DNA from: Candidatus Omnitrophota bacterium
Lineage (GTDB): Bacteria; Hinthialibacterota; Hinthialibacteria; OLB16
Length of the DNA: 64,000 bases
Direction of reading: 5' to 3'
Assembly: GCA_020632575.1 (NCBI GenBank)
Contig: JACKFH010000003.1
Span: 186,001 to 250,000 of the forward strand
Position 1 is the stretch's first letter. The number at the start of each line of letters is the position of its first letter. The translations under genes and the position numbers were made by a program. A model generated the notes under the pieces. It saw only the letters and a list, made by a program, of their open reading frames with translations, was not told the origin of the DNA and made no database searches. Below, piece by piece: positions 17,540 to 26,900 of the stretch.

Positions 17540-18727
17540 CTATCCCGAGGCGAGCAGATCTTGGTAGAGAGATTCCAACTGCTTTCCTGTGGCCTTGGAG
17601 GAAAAGTTCTCGACGACGAATCTTCTCGCGTTTTCGCCGATCCGCTTCCGCTCCTCGGGATGACTTGCAAGGTGACGGATGGCGGCGGCGAATTCCGCCG
17701 GGGAGTCCGCCACAAGCAAATGTTCGCCCGGTTGGCAGGGGATGCCTTCGTAACCCAAAGTGGTGCTGACAGCCGCCATGCCCGCCGCGAAGGCCTCCAA
17801 CAGCTTGAATCGGATCCCCGCTCCAACCCGCAATGGACACAGGTAAATGTCCTCCTGGAACAGATGGTCGGCCATGTTCTCCACATAACCCACCATCTTG
17901 AACCGGCGATCCTCTTCGAGAGAGTCGAGTTCCGAGGTGGCCCCATAGCCGATGACATCGATGGGGAGATCCACATCGCCGAGGAGCGGCATCACCTCTT
18001 CCTTCAACCAGAGAAGGCCATCGATATTCGGAAGGTAATACAGGGTTCCGGTGAAGGCTCCTCGCGGTTGATCGGATTGACGGGAACGCGGTTTGAATTC
18101 CTCGGTGTCGACCATGTTGGGGATCACCTCGATCGAGGATTCGGGAGCATGCTTGAGGAGAAAATCTCGATCGAGGTTTGAGCAGACCACGGAGGAGAGA
18201 CCGGACGACAGAACCCTTCTTTCGTATCCAGGGGTCACCCGATGCTCGCGAAGGTCGATCCATTTTTTGAGGAAGTGCCGAGGATTCTTGACCGCGCGTT
18301 CGTAGTAGAGGGACAACGCGTCCGGGAAATCGATCACAACCGGACCTTTGAAATCTTCCCGGATCTTCATGCCATAGGGGGCGAGACGGAACCGGTCGAC
18401 ATGGACCACATCGTAATCGTTTTCGCGGACATCCTGGATGAGTCGATCGAGCAGTTTCCCCGATTGGCAGTGAAGCACTCGAAGCGGCGTTCGAGAGGGG
18501 AGGCCAAGCAAGCAATTGGACCACCGTTTCGTCCGCGCGATCCCGACTGGGCGCACCTCGACGCCGATGGATTCCAGATGCGATTTGGCGCCGACCGCGG
18601 GGCCGGAATCGTCGAGGCAATGGAGCGTGATTTCGTGGCCCAGGGCGGACAGTTCGGTTATGAAGGAATAGGGGCGATGGCCATAGGCGACCGAGGGGAT
18701 TAAGGGAGACAGAAAACAGATTCGCAT
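17540..18727 (-). CDS. Glycosyltransferase family 4 (GT-B fold)
   Basis: 395 residues. The N-terminus MRICFLSPLIPSVAYGHRPYSFITELSALGHE is the usual start of retaining GT4 enzymes. The C-terminal nucleotide-sugar domain shows GYVENMADHLFQEDIYLCPLRVG and GIRFKLLEAFAAGMAAVSTTLG, the family E-x7-E region. It would add a sugar from an NDP-sugar to a growing glycan or lipid carrier on the cytoplasmic side. The variant with ERRVLSSGLSSVVCSNLDRDFL resembles those found near exosortase or capsule loci, but no exosortase is present here. Confidence 0.9.
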   Translation of the reverse strand: MRICFLSPLIPSVAYGHRPYSFITELSALGHEITLHCLDDSGPAVGAKSHLESIGVEVRPVGIARTKRWSNCLLGLPSRTPLRVLHCQSGKLLDRLIQDVRENDYDVVHVDRFRLAPYGMKIREDFKGPVVIDFPDALSLYYERAVKNPRHFLKKWIDLREHRVTPGYERRVLSSGLSSVVCSNLDRDFLLKHAPESSIEVIPNMVDTEEFKPRSRQSDQPRGAFTGTLYYLPNIDGLLWLKEEVMPLLGDVDLPIDVIGYGATSELDSLEEDRRFKMVGYVENMADHLFQEDIYLCPLRVGAGIRFKLLEAFAAGMAAVSTTLGYEGIPCQPGEHLLVADSPAEFAAAIRHLASHPEERKRIGENARRFVVENFSSKATGKQLESLYQDLLASG

Positions 18728-18760
18728 GGATAGGTCTTTCGCTCCCTTGGTCGGGCGCGA

Positions 18761-20134
18761 TCACCCATCGGAGTCGGCAGTGCCTGCTTTGACCTCGTCT
18801 GTGGCGGAAGCCGGTGAGGAGTCGGCGGAGTCATCCTCCATGAGAGTCAGGTCGATTTCCTCATCGGCGGTCTTCTTCTCTTCTCCATAAGGGGGAAGCG
18901 GCGGCGGGTTCTCCTCGGAAACCGGCGGGAAATAGAACTCGCATTTCCCATAATCCAACAGGAGGGGGTATCCAAATCCATCGGCGACCGGGAGACGCAG
19001 ATTGTACTCTTGGGAGAAAGCGTCGAGATCCTCCGGGCACTCCCCGTTGTGATCCTTTTGATACTCTTTCAGAGTTTGGTTGATTGGCTCGAGGAAGGAT
19101 TCGCGCTCCAATTCGTTAATTCCCGTTCCCACGAGCGAGGGTTTGCCTTGGAGATCGAGAATCAAGTATTCGCCTCCATAAGGGTCCTCGGGCAACTCGG
19201 GAATTTGGGCGATCCGAAACTCCAGTTTCCCTTTCTTCTCGGGGAGGGGATTGACCATGTTGGGATAGAGTTGACCGACTCCACCCTCGGCCCACTCGGA
19301 GCTGACCTTCTGGTACTCCTGGACAGCCTTCTTGAGGATGCCAACGTTCTTGGTGAGTTGCTCGATCCGAGTGGGGGAGGCTCCGTGGATCTCGTAGTAG
19401 GCTTGAGAAGCGGCGTCCCAAAAGCGTTTGTGCTCCTCGGAAATGATGCGGCGCATGTGGTCGAGGTTCAGCTGCCAAATGGCGACATTCCCCGACTGAT
19501 TCGCCCGGGTCGCCAACTCCTGAAGCGCCGGAATCGGATCGGGATCGACATCGCGACAAGCCAAAACTTTCAACCGATGAAGGAATTCGGGGCAATCCCG
19601 CGCCTTCTCGGCGAAGGTGTAAGCGTCGCAACCCCATTCCTTGGTCGCTTTCTGGAGTTCGTATTCGGCCACATAAGCGGCGTCCTTGGCGACCTCCCAC
19701 ATATTGGGCTGAATGATGGTGAAGACCTCGTCGGTGGCAGCCATGCGATGCGCGCCCGCCATGAGAAAACGGTAGGCGTCGACCTTACCTCTCTGTGCGC
19801 TCGTCATCGCGAACCCCCAGAAACGGTAAGCCTCAAAATGCCTGGGGTCCATGTCGATGGTGGCGTCGGCGAGGCTCTTGAACTGGTTATACATGGTCGG
19901 TTTCTTGTCGAACAAGGGGTAATTCATGCCGTAGAATTGAATCCCTCGAATCATGGCAAGGTCGGCGAGAAGCGCGTCATGTCCCGCGGTGAGCACCTTC
20001 CGCATCTTCGCCGAGGTGTAGCGGTTCATATAATTGTTCACATAATCGTATCGCTGGGAGTCCCACGCGAGCTTCTGCCCGACCAGGTAGAGGGCCAAGA
20101 GAACGATGGCAAGGAGAACAAATTTCGGTTTCAT
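18761..20134 (-). CDS. Membrane-anchored protein with TPR-like helices, unknown function
   Basis: 457 residues. AGGAAAAGA before the ATG is a clear SD. An N-terminal hydrophobic anchor (VLLAIVLLALYLVGQKLAW) is followed by an alpha-helical region (residues 45-240: ATIDMDPRHFEAYRFWGFAM and similar) that looks like degenerate tetratricopeptide repeats. Two short segments (LPEDPYGGEYLIL, VADGFGYPLLLDY) resemble the calcium-site strands of type II secretion pseudopilin GspG, a weak resemblance only. The last 45 residues are acidic and low-complexity. It lies 24 bp after the ABC permease and is probably an accessory of the exporter. Confidence 0.7.
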   Translation of the reverse strand: MKPKFVLLAIVLLALYLVGQKLAWDSQRYDYVNNYMNRYTSAKMRKVLTAGHDALLADLAMIRGIQFYGMNYPLFDKKPTMYNQFKSLADATIDMDPRHFEAYRFWGFAMTSAQRGKVDAYRFLMAGAHRMAATDEVFTIIQPNMWEVAKDAAYVAEYELQKATKEWGCDAYTFAEKARDCPEFLHRLKVLACRDVDPDPIPALQELATRANQSGNVAIWQLNLDHMRRIISEEHKRFWDAASQAYYEIHGASPTRIEQLTKNVGILKKAVQEYQKVSSEWAEGGVGQLYPNMVNPLPEKKGKLEFRIAQIPELPEDPYGGEYLILDLQGKPSLVGTGINELERESFLEPINQTLKEYQKDHNGECPEDLDAFSQEYNLRLPVADGFGYPLLLDYGKCEFYFPPVSEENPPPLPPYGEEKKTADEEIDLTLMEDDSADSSPASATDEVKAGTADSDG

Positions 20135-20158
20135 TCTTTTCCTACCAGTCTCCCCGGG

Positions 20159-20968
20159 TTAAAAATCACGCTTCGAAAAAGCGAGACAGGCGATGAACAG
20201 AATCACCGCCGTATAGGTGATCGCGTGAAAAGCGCCCGCGCCATAGGGGAATGAGGCGGCCGCCGCGCCGAGCTCCTCAAAGTGGACGACCTGTTTCTTC
20301 AGGTTCAGCATGTCGAGGTGAGGGCAGAGATAGTAAATAACCTTCAGGAAAGCGCAGTAAATCTCCGTTCCCTGCTTCTCGCTCTGGAGACGGATATAGT
20401 CCCAGAAGTCGTTGGTCATTTGACCGATGATGTAGACGCACCCGGTCATCACCGCGGACAGGATCGGCGTCGAGAAGGATGAAAACAGAATCGCCACCGC
20501 GACCACGATCAACATCGCCAGAAGCTCCATGAAAATGGCCTTGATCATCCAGAAAAAGGTCACTCCCTCGATCATGTCGGTCGTCGCGAAGTAATAAAGC
20601 AGTATCCCCAGCAGCATCACGGTCATCAAGGCGATGTTCACATAGACCGTGAGGATCAGACCGAGGAATTTTCCGAGGACGAACTGCCACCTTTGAACGC
20701 CTTGAGAGACAATGGTGTAGATCGTTTTGCTTTCCACTTCTTGGGGAATCAAATTGACGCCGATGAACATGGCGACCAACAGACCGAAGAAGCTGATGGT
20801 TGAGAGGCCCAGGTTCTTGATCAGCCGGTCCCCTCCATCGAGAGCGAGCGTCTCCAGGAAAAAGGAGCTGCCGATCATGAGCACCATGAAAAAAAGGATC
20901 AGGTAGAGGACCTTGCTTCGGATCGCCTCGCGAAATGTGTTCAAGCCGATGGTTAGGATTTCAATCAT
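20159..20968 (-). CDS. ABC-2 type transporter permease
   Basis: 269 residues with six hydrophobic helices. The opening LTIGLNTFREAIRSKVLYLILFF and the EVESKTIYTIVSQGVQRWQFVLGKFLG segment are typical of ABC-2 permeases of the NosY/ABC2_membrane type. With the ATPase 44 bp upstream it forms an exporter; substrates of such pairs range from glycolipids to peptides, and the surrounding GT4/SGNH genes favour a glycan or lipid. Confidence 0.9.
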   Translation of the reverse strand: MIEILTIGLNTFREAIRSKVLYLILFFMVLMIGSSFFLETLALDGGDRLIKNLGLSTISFFGLLVAMFIGVNLIPQEVESKTIYTIVSQGVQRWQFVLGKFLGLILTVYVNIALMTVMLLGILLYYFATTDMIEGVTFFWMIKAIFMELLAMLIVVAVAILFSSFSTPILSAVMTGCVYIIGQMTNDFWDYIRLQSEKQGTEIYCAFLKVIYYLCPHLDMLNLKKQVVHFEELGAAAASFPYGAGAFHAITYTAVILFIACLAFSKRDF

Positions 20969-21012
20969 GGTCGTTGTCTTCTATCAATCAGTCTTTCGAG
21001 GAATGAATCGTT

Positions 21013-21948
21013 TCAGGTCTCTAAAGCCACTTTCGGATCTTGCGCCCGAATCGTCTCGACAAAAAGCTCTTCCAGAGACTTCCGTTGGGGAATCAAGGCG
21101 CGGACCACCGCTCCCTTGGATTTCCATTGGTCGAGAAATTGATTCGCCTGTTCGGTGTTATCCAGCATCGTTTTGAAAATGCCGTTGTGGAAGTCGCCCT
21201 GAATCCCGAGACTTTCCTTCGTGGTTCCCTCGGGCATTTTAAGTTCCACCTCGACCCGATCCTTTTCGGTGCCGAGCAATTCGCTCAAACTTCCCAGCTT
21301 CAAGAGTTTCCCCAAATGCAGAATAGCGACTCGGTCGCAGATATCTTGAACGTCGCTGAGGATGTGACTGCAAAAGAAGATGGTTCGTCCCTGCTCCTTC
21401 AGAGCGTAAACGAGATCGCGGATCTCTTTGCGTCCGATGGGATCGAGGCCGGAAAGCGGCTCATCCAGCAGAACGAGCTTCGGATCGTGCATCAGCGCCT
21501 GGGCAAGCCCGATGCGCTGGACCATGCCCTTGGAGTAATCACGGATTCTGACATTGCGAGCGTGATTCATCCCCACGGTCTCGATCAACTCATCAATCCG
21601 TTTCTTGCGTTGATTCGAGGGGATGTGGTTGAGTTTCGCGTAGAATTGGAGAAATTCCTCGCCAGTGAGGAACCGGTAAAAATACGGGTTCTCCGGCATG
21701 TACCCAACACGCAGTCGGGTCGGGGCTGTGGCGAGGTCCTTGTCGAGAATCTCGGCTCGGCCGCTGGTGGGTTTGAGCAACCTCAGCAAGATCTTGATGG
21801 TGGTTGTCTTCCCCGCGCCATTCGGCCCCAGGAAACCGAAAATCTCGCCCTCTTGAACCTCGATCGACAAACCGTCGAGGGCGACCTTGGCTTCCTTCCA
21901 GCCCTTCTTAAAGATCTTTGTCAGGTTTTCAGTTTTTAGAACAGCCAT
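21013..21948 (-). CDS. ABC transporter ATP-binding protein
   Basis: 311 residues. Walker A is GPNGAGKTT near residue 40, the signature is YSKGMVQRIGLAQAL, Walker B is LVLLDEPLSGLDP, and the switch histidine is in FFCSHILSDV. The C-terminal 90 residues are the usual extension of CcmA/NatA-type ATPases paired with ABC-2 permeases. First gene of the seven-gene row. Confidence 0.96.
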   Translation of the reverse strand: MAVLKTENLTKIFKKGWKEAKVALDGLSIEVQEGEIFGFLGPNGAGKTTTIKILLRLLKPTSGRAEILDKDLATAPTRLRVGYMPENPYFYRFLTGEEFLQFYAKLNHIPSNQRKKRIDELIETVGMNHARNVRIRDYSKGMVQRIGLAQALMHDPKLVLLDEPLSGLDPIGRKEIRDLVYALKEQGRTIFFCSHILSDVQDICDRVAILHLGKLLKLGSLSELLGTEKDRVEVELKMPEGTTKESLGIQGDFHNGIFKTMLDNTEQANQFLDQWKSKGAVVRALIPQRKSLEELFVETIRAQDPKVALET

Positions 21949-22258
21949 TCGATTTTCATGCCTCGATAAGCGCTCTCGCGATGGCGGCTCCCGCCGTTGG
22001 AGCAGTTAATTAAACGGTTCTCGTCAGGCAAACGCTACGCAGACCCGCGAGAAGCCGGACCATTGTTCAAGTCATGCAAAGTCAATTCTCTTCCGAAGAA
22101 CAAACATGGTTTCTATACCAGCCAATTCAACGCAAATCAAGGACGGAAGTCACGCTGGAACTCGAAATCGCCGGGTAAAAAACCGGCGGTATCTTAAGAT
22201 TCGAAAAACAAATGTCAATATTCCGACACAATCACACGCTCTAGCGGAGTCAGCTAGA
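21949..22258. other. Gene-free stretch between rng and the ABC operon
   Basis: About 310 bases with no supported gene. It holds a 6-bp hairpin just after the rng stop (TCTAGC 22240-22245 with GCTAGA 22253-22258, no T-run), a candidate promoter for the ABC operon (22191-22218), and an imperfect hairpin CGCCGG...CCGGCG around 22169-22188 in what would be the early leader. Confidence 0.5.
22191..22218 (-). promoter_or_regulatory. Candidate promoter of the seven-gene ABC/cyclase/SGNH operon
   Basis: On the minus strand: TTGACA (22218-22213, perfect), a 16-base spacer and TAAGAT (22196-22191, four of six). Transcription would start near 22184, giving a leader of about 235 bases before the ATPase start. 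Confidence 0.4.
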
Positions 22259-23827
22259 TCAAGTTTCAAAAGATTCGCGGATTCCCTCCAGGTGAATTCC
22301 CGGTTCGGCGACCACTCGAACCCGGGTGTCGTAACGCGCGGCGAGATCCTGGAGGTAATCGGACCAATTCGTATTGATCTCCTCGGACAGAGTCGGATGC
22401 ACATGAAGGGTGGTCGAATCGCGGGGATCCTCGAGAAGCAGTTCTTCCAGGCGTCTGAGAATCCGGGTCACCATGGTGGATTTGGCGAAGATAACGCCCT
22501 CGCCTTTACAGTACGGGCAGGGCTGGGAGAGGCCTCGCAACAGAGATTTCCGGACCCGTTTGCGAGTGAGTTGAACCAGACCGAGTTCGGTCATGGAGAA
22601 CAGGGTCGGGTGAGAACGGTCCTCGGCGAGAGCCGCTTGAAGTTGCTCCATCACCACACTCTGGTTGCGGGTGGAGAGCATGTCGATGAAGTCGACGATG
22701 ATGATTCCGCCGATGTCGCGAAGGCGGAGTTGTCGGGCGACCTCGGGAATGGCCTCGAGATTGGTGGCGAGCGCCGTCTCCTCGAGATTGCTCCCTCCTC
22801 GATCACGGCCCGTGTTGACATCGATAACAGTCAGCGCCTCGGTTTCATCGATCACCAGATAACCGCCGCTCTTCAACCAGACACGACGCTGGAGAAGGCG
22901 TTCGATCTCGGATTCGATGCCACGGGCGCGGAAGAGCGGGATGGCTTCCTGGTAGTGACGGACCCGCGTTTGAAACTCGGGCATGATTTGCGAAACGTAG
23001 CTGAAAACCTTTTCGTAGGCCTCCTCACCCTCGACAAAAATGCTCTGGGTTTGGGGGGAGAGTTGGTCGCGAATGACCTGAGTCAGAATGCCCGCGTCCT
23101 CATAGATCAGGGCGGGCGCCTCGGCGTTCTCGGAATCGTTCTTGGTGGTCAGCCAACGTTCTTTGAGAGCGTTGTATTCCTTCTGGAGATCCTCGAATTC
23201 CGCTCCCTCGGCCGCAGTCCTGAGAATGATGCCATTCTCGCCCTGGGTTAATTCCTGCCCGATCTTTTCCAACCGTTCCCTCTCCCCATCGTCCTCGATG
23301 CGACGGGAGATGGCGACATGCGCGGCGTTGGGGAAGAAAACGATATAACGGCCGGGCAGGGAAATGTTGGCGGTGACTCGACAACCTTTTTGACCCAGCG
23401 GCTCTTTCTCCATTTGGACAAGCACGGACTGCCCCTCGACCAAATAGTCCGAGATGTTAAGAGGGACTGGGACGGACTCTTTCGGGACCTCTAACTCGAC
23501 CGCCCCCTCCACGTCGGCGGGATCGATTTCTTCCGAGTCCGCATCCTCAACGCCATTGCCATTGGCGCCATAGATATCGTCTCGCCAATCATGGCCGGGT
23601 TGTGGAAGGAAATCGCGGACATGCAGAAAAGCGTTCCGGCCAATCCCGATGTCCACAAACGCGGCCTCCAGGCCGGGGATCACCGAGGAGACGCGACCGA
23701 TATAGATGTTGCCGATCAGCTTCTTCTTGCCGGAGGGCTGGATGAAGAGCTCGACCAATTGTTCGTTTTCGAGGACCGCGATTCGAGTTTCGAGCGGGTC
23801 CTCCGCAATCAATATTCGTGAGGCCAT
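22259..23827 (-). CDS. rng: Ribonuclease G/E family endoribonuclease
   Basis: 522 residues, so RNase G-like rather than the long RNase E with a degradosome scaffold. ATG at 23827 gives MASRILIAEDPLETRIAVLE. An S1 RNA-binding domain lies in residues 35-140 with an acidic insert of about 30 residues. The catalytic magnesium aspartates are in VIDVNTGRD (about 336) and IIIVDFIDM (about 377). The zinc-link cysteines are in CPYCKGEG (about 437). It cuts single-stranded A/U-rich RNA 5' ends, in rRNA maturation and mRNA decay. Confidence 0.95.
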   Translation of the reverse strand: MASRILIAEDPLETRIAVLENEQLVELFIQPSGKKKLIGNIYIGRVSSVIPGLEAAFVDIGIGRNAFLHVRDFLPQPGHDWRDDIYGANGNGVEDADSEEIDPADVEGAVELEVPKESVPVPLNISDYLVEGQSVLVQMEKEPLGQKGCRVTANISLPGRYIVFFPNAAHVAISRRIEDDGERERLEKIGQELTQGENGIILRTAAEGAEFEDLQKEYNALKERWLTTKNDSENAEAPALIYEDAGILTQVIRDQLSPQTQSIFVEGEEAYEKVFSYVSQIMPEFQTRVRHYQEAIPLFRARGIESEIERLLQRRVWLKSGGYLVIDETEALTVIDVNTGRDRGGSNLEETALATNLEAIPEVARQLRLRDIGGIIIVDFIDMLSTRNQSVVMEQLQAALAEDRSHPTLFSMTELGLVQLTRKRVRKSLLRGLSQPCPYCKGEGVIFAKSTMVTRILRRLEELLLEDPRDSTTLHVHPTLSEEINTNWSDYLQDLAARYDTRVRVVAEPGIHLEGIRESFET

Positions 23828-23941
23828 AGTCTGTTTACCACTGGAGGGTTGGGCGTTTATCGCCTGCCAACCCCCAGATTCGGGTCTTTTATCCAAAGAT
23901 TATCGTCCTTTCCAGCTGAAATTCCAAAAGAAAAAAGAGGG

Positions 23942-26900
23942 CTAACGTCCGGATTGGATCCGGCGTATCGCCTCGGGGATCTCCCGCTTCTCTCTCTGGA
24001 CCGGAATGTCCTCCCAGAAGTAGGAGGGGACTTTGAACTGGATGACATTGTTTTCGCGGGTCTGTTCCCGCAGTTCTTTCCCGGTGTCGATTTCGATTTT
24101 AACCCGGTCCAAGTCGGGGAGGAGAAGGACTGGGAATTTCTTCCCGCTCGCGGTCTCTCCCGCGGGCTCCACGGGTCCGATCCGAAAATCGATGGGCGCG
24201 CGAAAGGGTTCCTTTTGGCCTTTTTTGAAATAGGTTATCTCGACCATGCAGGTCGCGGAGGGAACCTCGCCGAAATTGGTCAGCGGAATCAGGATCATCG
24301 CCCCGCGATCCACTTCGTTCAGGTAGGTCCGGAGCGGAGCCCACGGGCCCAGGTCGGCTGACTGCGGATTCAGAATCCAATCGTTCGGCACGGCGCGAGA
24401 TTGTTCGAAGGAGACCGCGCCCGCGGTGCTGTCGCGAACGAACCCCCACGCCAGATCCGCCTTGTCCAGGATCTTGATCGTTTTGGAGGCGGAGTTGTCC
24501 TCCTCGTTGGTCTCCTCGATCTCGTTGTCCGGATCGACCTCGACAATGAGGGTTTTCAACCCGACCTCGGCCCAATGATCCCAACGAAGTCGGATCTCTT
24601 TGGTTTCTCCCGGTCCGATTCGGTCGATGATCGGTTCGGGAAAACTGTCCGCGATGTTCATGATGGGCTCATCCGAGCCCTCTTCATGTCCACGAACTTT
24701 GACATCCCAGGCGACTCCCTCGCCCCGGTTGTGGACCCTCGCCCGCACGAAAAGAGTTTCCCCGCTGGTGGGGGAGTAATTCTCGAAAATCAAATCCTCC
24801 GAATCGAGAGTGAGATTCGGCTTTTCCTCGGGATCGAATTCCTTCCAATCCGGGCGACCGATTGGCGCGAGGTCGATCGCGAAACCGCCCTCGATTTTGA
24901 CCTCGTCTTTCGATTGGCAGGCGTAGGCGACCCAGAGTTTTTCGAGCTCATAAGCCTGTGGGACGACGAATCGGACGATTCCCTCAGTTTCATCCAATTC
25001 CCAATCGACAACTTTGTGTTCCGTTAAGTCGTTCGGATCGATCCAATGAAGGGACGCGACGGATTCGACTATGTCCTCCACCTTGGCTTCGACCTCCAAG
25101 CGGCCATCCGGGCTCCATTTCAATCGGTCCGGCTCCAGTAAATTTCCGGTGGTTGGCATGGGGGGCTCGAACAGTGGATCTCCCAGGAGGGTGAACATGT
25201 CGACAGCATCGTTGGGACGGGTCTCCATCAGGCACCCAACCTTGCCCGCCCATAGCATCGACCCCGCATGGGTGGCGCCGCGGTAGAGAAGCGATTCGAG
25301 ACACGATGATACGAAGTTCTTGTGATCGCTGGGCACCCCTCTTCCGGTGGAGGTGACCAAGGCGAGGGATCCGCCGAAGGGGTGCATTAAAAGCTCCTCG
25401 GCGAGACCGTAACTCCACTTCCACAGACGATCGTCGGTGAAATCGAACCGACCCACATCGCAGGTCATCAGGAAGAGAAGAGGCGTCCGACCCTCGTTAT
25501 TGATTTTGGGGATGTCGCTGTGTTTGCTCCCGCCGCCGAAAAGGATGCGCTCATGGGCAAGGACATTGAGGCCGCTGTGGCCATAGTAAACCGCCAACGC
25601 CGCCCCTTGGGTCAGTTCATCGAGAATCGCCTGATTGGCGGCGGGACTGATCTTGCCAAAGTCCAACGGCTGCGATTCGGTTCGGGCCATCTCCTGAATT
25701 CTGGCCAGGTTTTCGCCGTAGTAGTAGTTGTCGATGTAAGGGTAATTGTGGATAAAAATCGGTTCGATCTGGTAAGCGAGCGGGAGGGTTCTCCCCAGGA
25801 TGTCTTGGGTGTCGCGCTCGACCGGATCGTTGTCATCGGAAATCCAGAGTAGACGATCCGTCCAGCCCTCGTCCGAATTACGGTCGTAAGCCCTTCGCTT
25901 GGCCAAATACCCCTCCAGATGAGTGACCGTTTGGCAGGGGATCCTTCCAAAAAACCAATCGCCGACTCGGTCCAACGGCTCGCCCTCGACAAACCAGAGG
26001 TCGGTGGGGAAGTCCGGCTCCTTGTGGGTGTGATAACTCGGGGTCCAATTGGGAACATGCTCATGGTCGGGGTACCGACCCCAAAAATCCCAGGAGGAAT
26101 CCCCCACCACCAACACGGAGGCGGGTTGCGGTTCCGGCCAGGTTTTCGCGACCCAGGTGAGGAAGTTGCGAAGGGCATGGGCCGAGAATCGCCCTCCCGC
26201 GAAGACATCGAAAATGTCCTCCATATCGATCAAGGAGGAGGAGTGCCCCTCAACCTCCAATAGGCGGACCAGTTCGGTCGAAAGGTTGCGAAAGACCTTT
26301 GGAACCACCACCAGCTCCTCGGCCTGGATAGGTCGGGTCAACCATTCGGGCGGATCCGCTTTGCGCATGGATTCCGGCGCATTCCAATCGCCGCGACCCA
26401 GGAGGTGAATTGAAACAATGGGAGATTCGAACCCGCACTGAATGGTCTCCTTGGTCAGCCCTGCGTCCGTGGCAAACACCCGGCCCTCGGGGCCGATTCC
26501 AATCACACAGGTCGGATCGGCGCCCAGGCCTTTATTCACCCTACTGATCTGAAACGTTCCGGAGGTCGGTTTCGGCAAAGTGTACGAAACCGTGCTGGCT
26601 TCCCAGATCATTTCGGTCGTCGCTTCTAGAATGAGACGGTCGAAATAGGGGACCGATCGGTTCCTTTGCTTGGCTCGGTATTCGATTCTCAGGTCGGAGG
26701 ACTTAAGTCCGGTCGGGATTTCGAATCGGATTTCCTGGCCATATCCCGAGGGGGCGCCCATCAAACTCGAGGCGATGGTGGCGTCGCCGATGCTGACCGA
26801 ATAATCCCCAGGTCGCAGCGAACCCGCGGGGGTGTAGTTGTCCCGCAAAGCCGAGGGGAAAATGACCCTTAGATTCGCCTGAACCGAACCGGTAGATTTT

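Noticed and set aside
17506..17976. N-terminal extension of the adenylate cyclase frame
   Set aside because: It lies inside the GT4 gene and reads as basic, low-complexity sequence; the ATG at 17505 starts a normal TM helix.
22240..22258. Rho-independent terminator after rng
   Set aside because: Six-bp stem with no T-run on the transcript strand; not strong enough to call.
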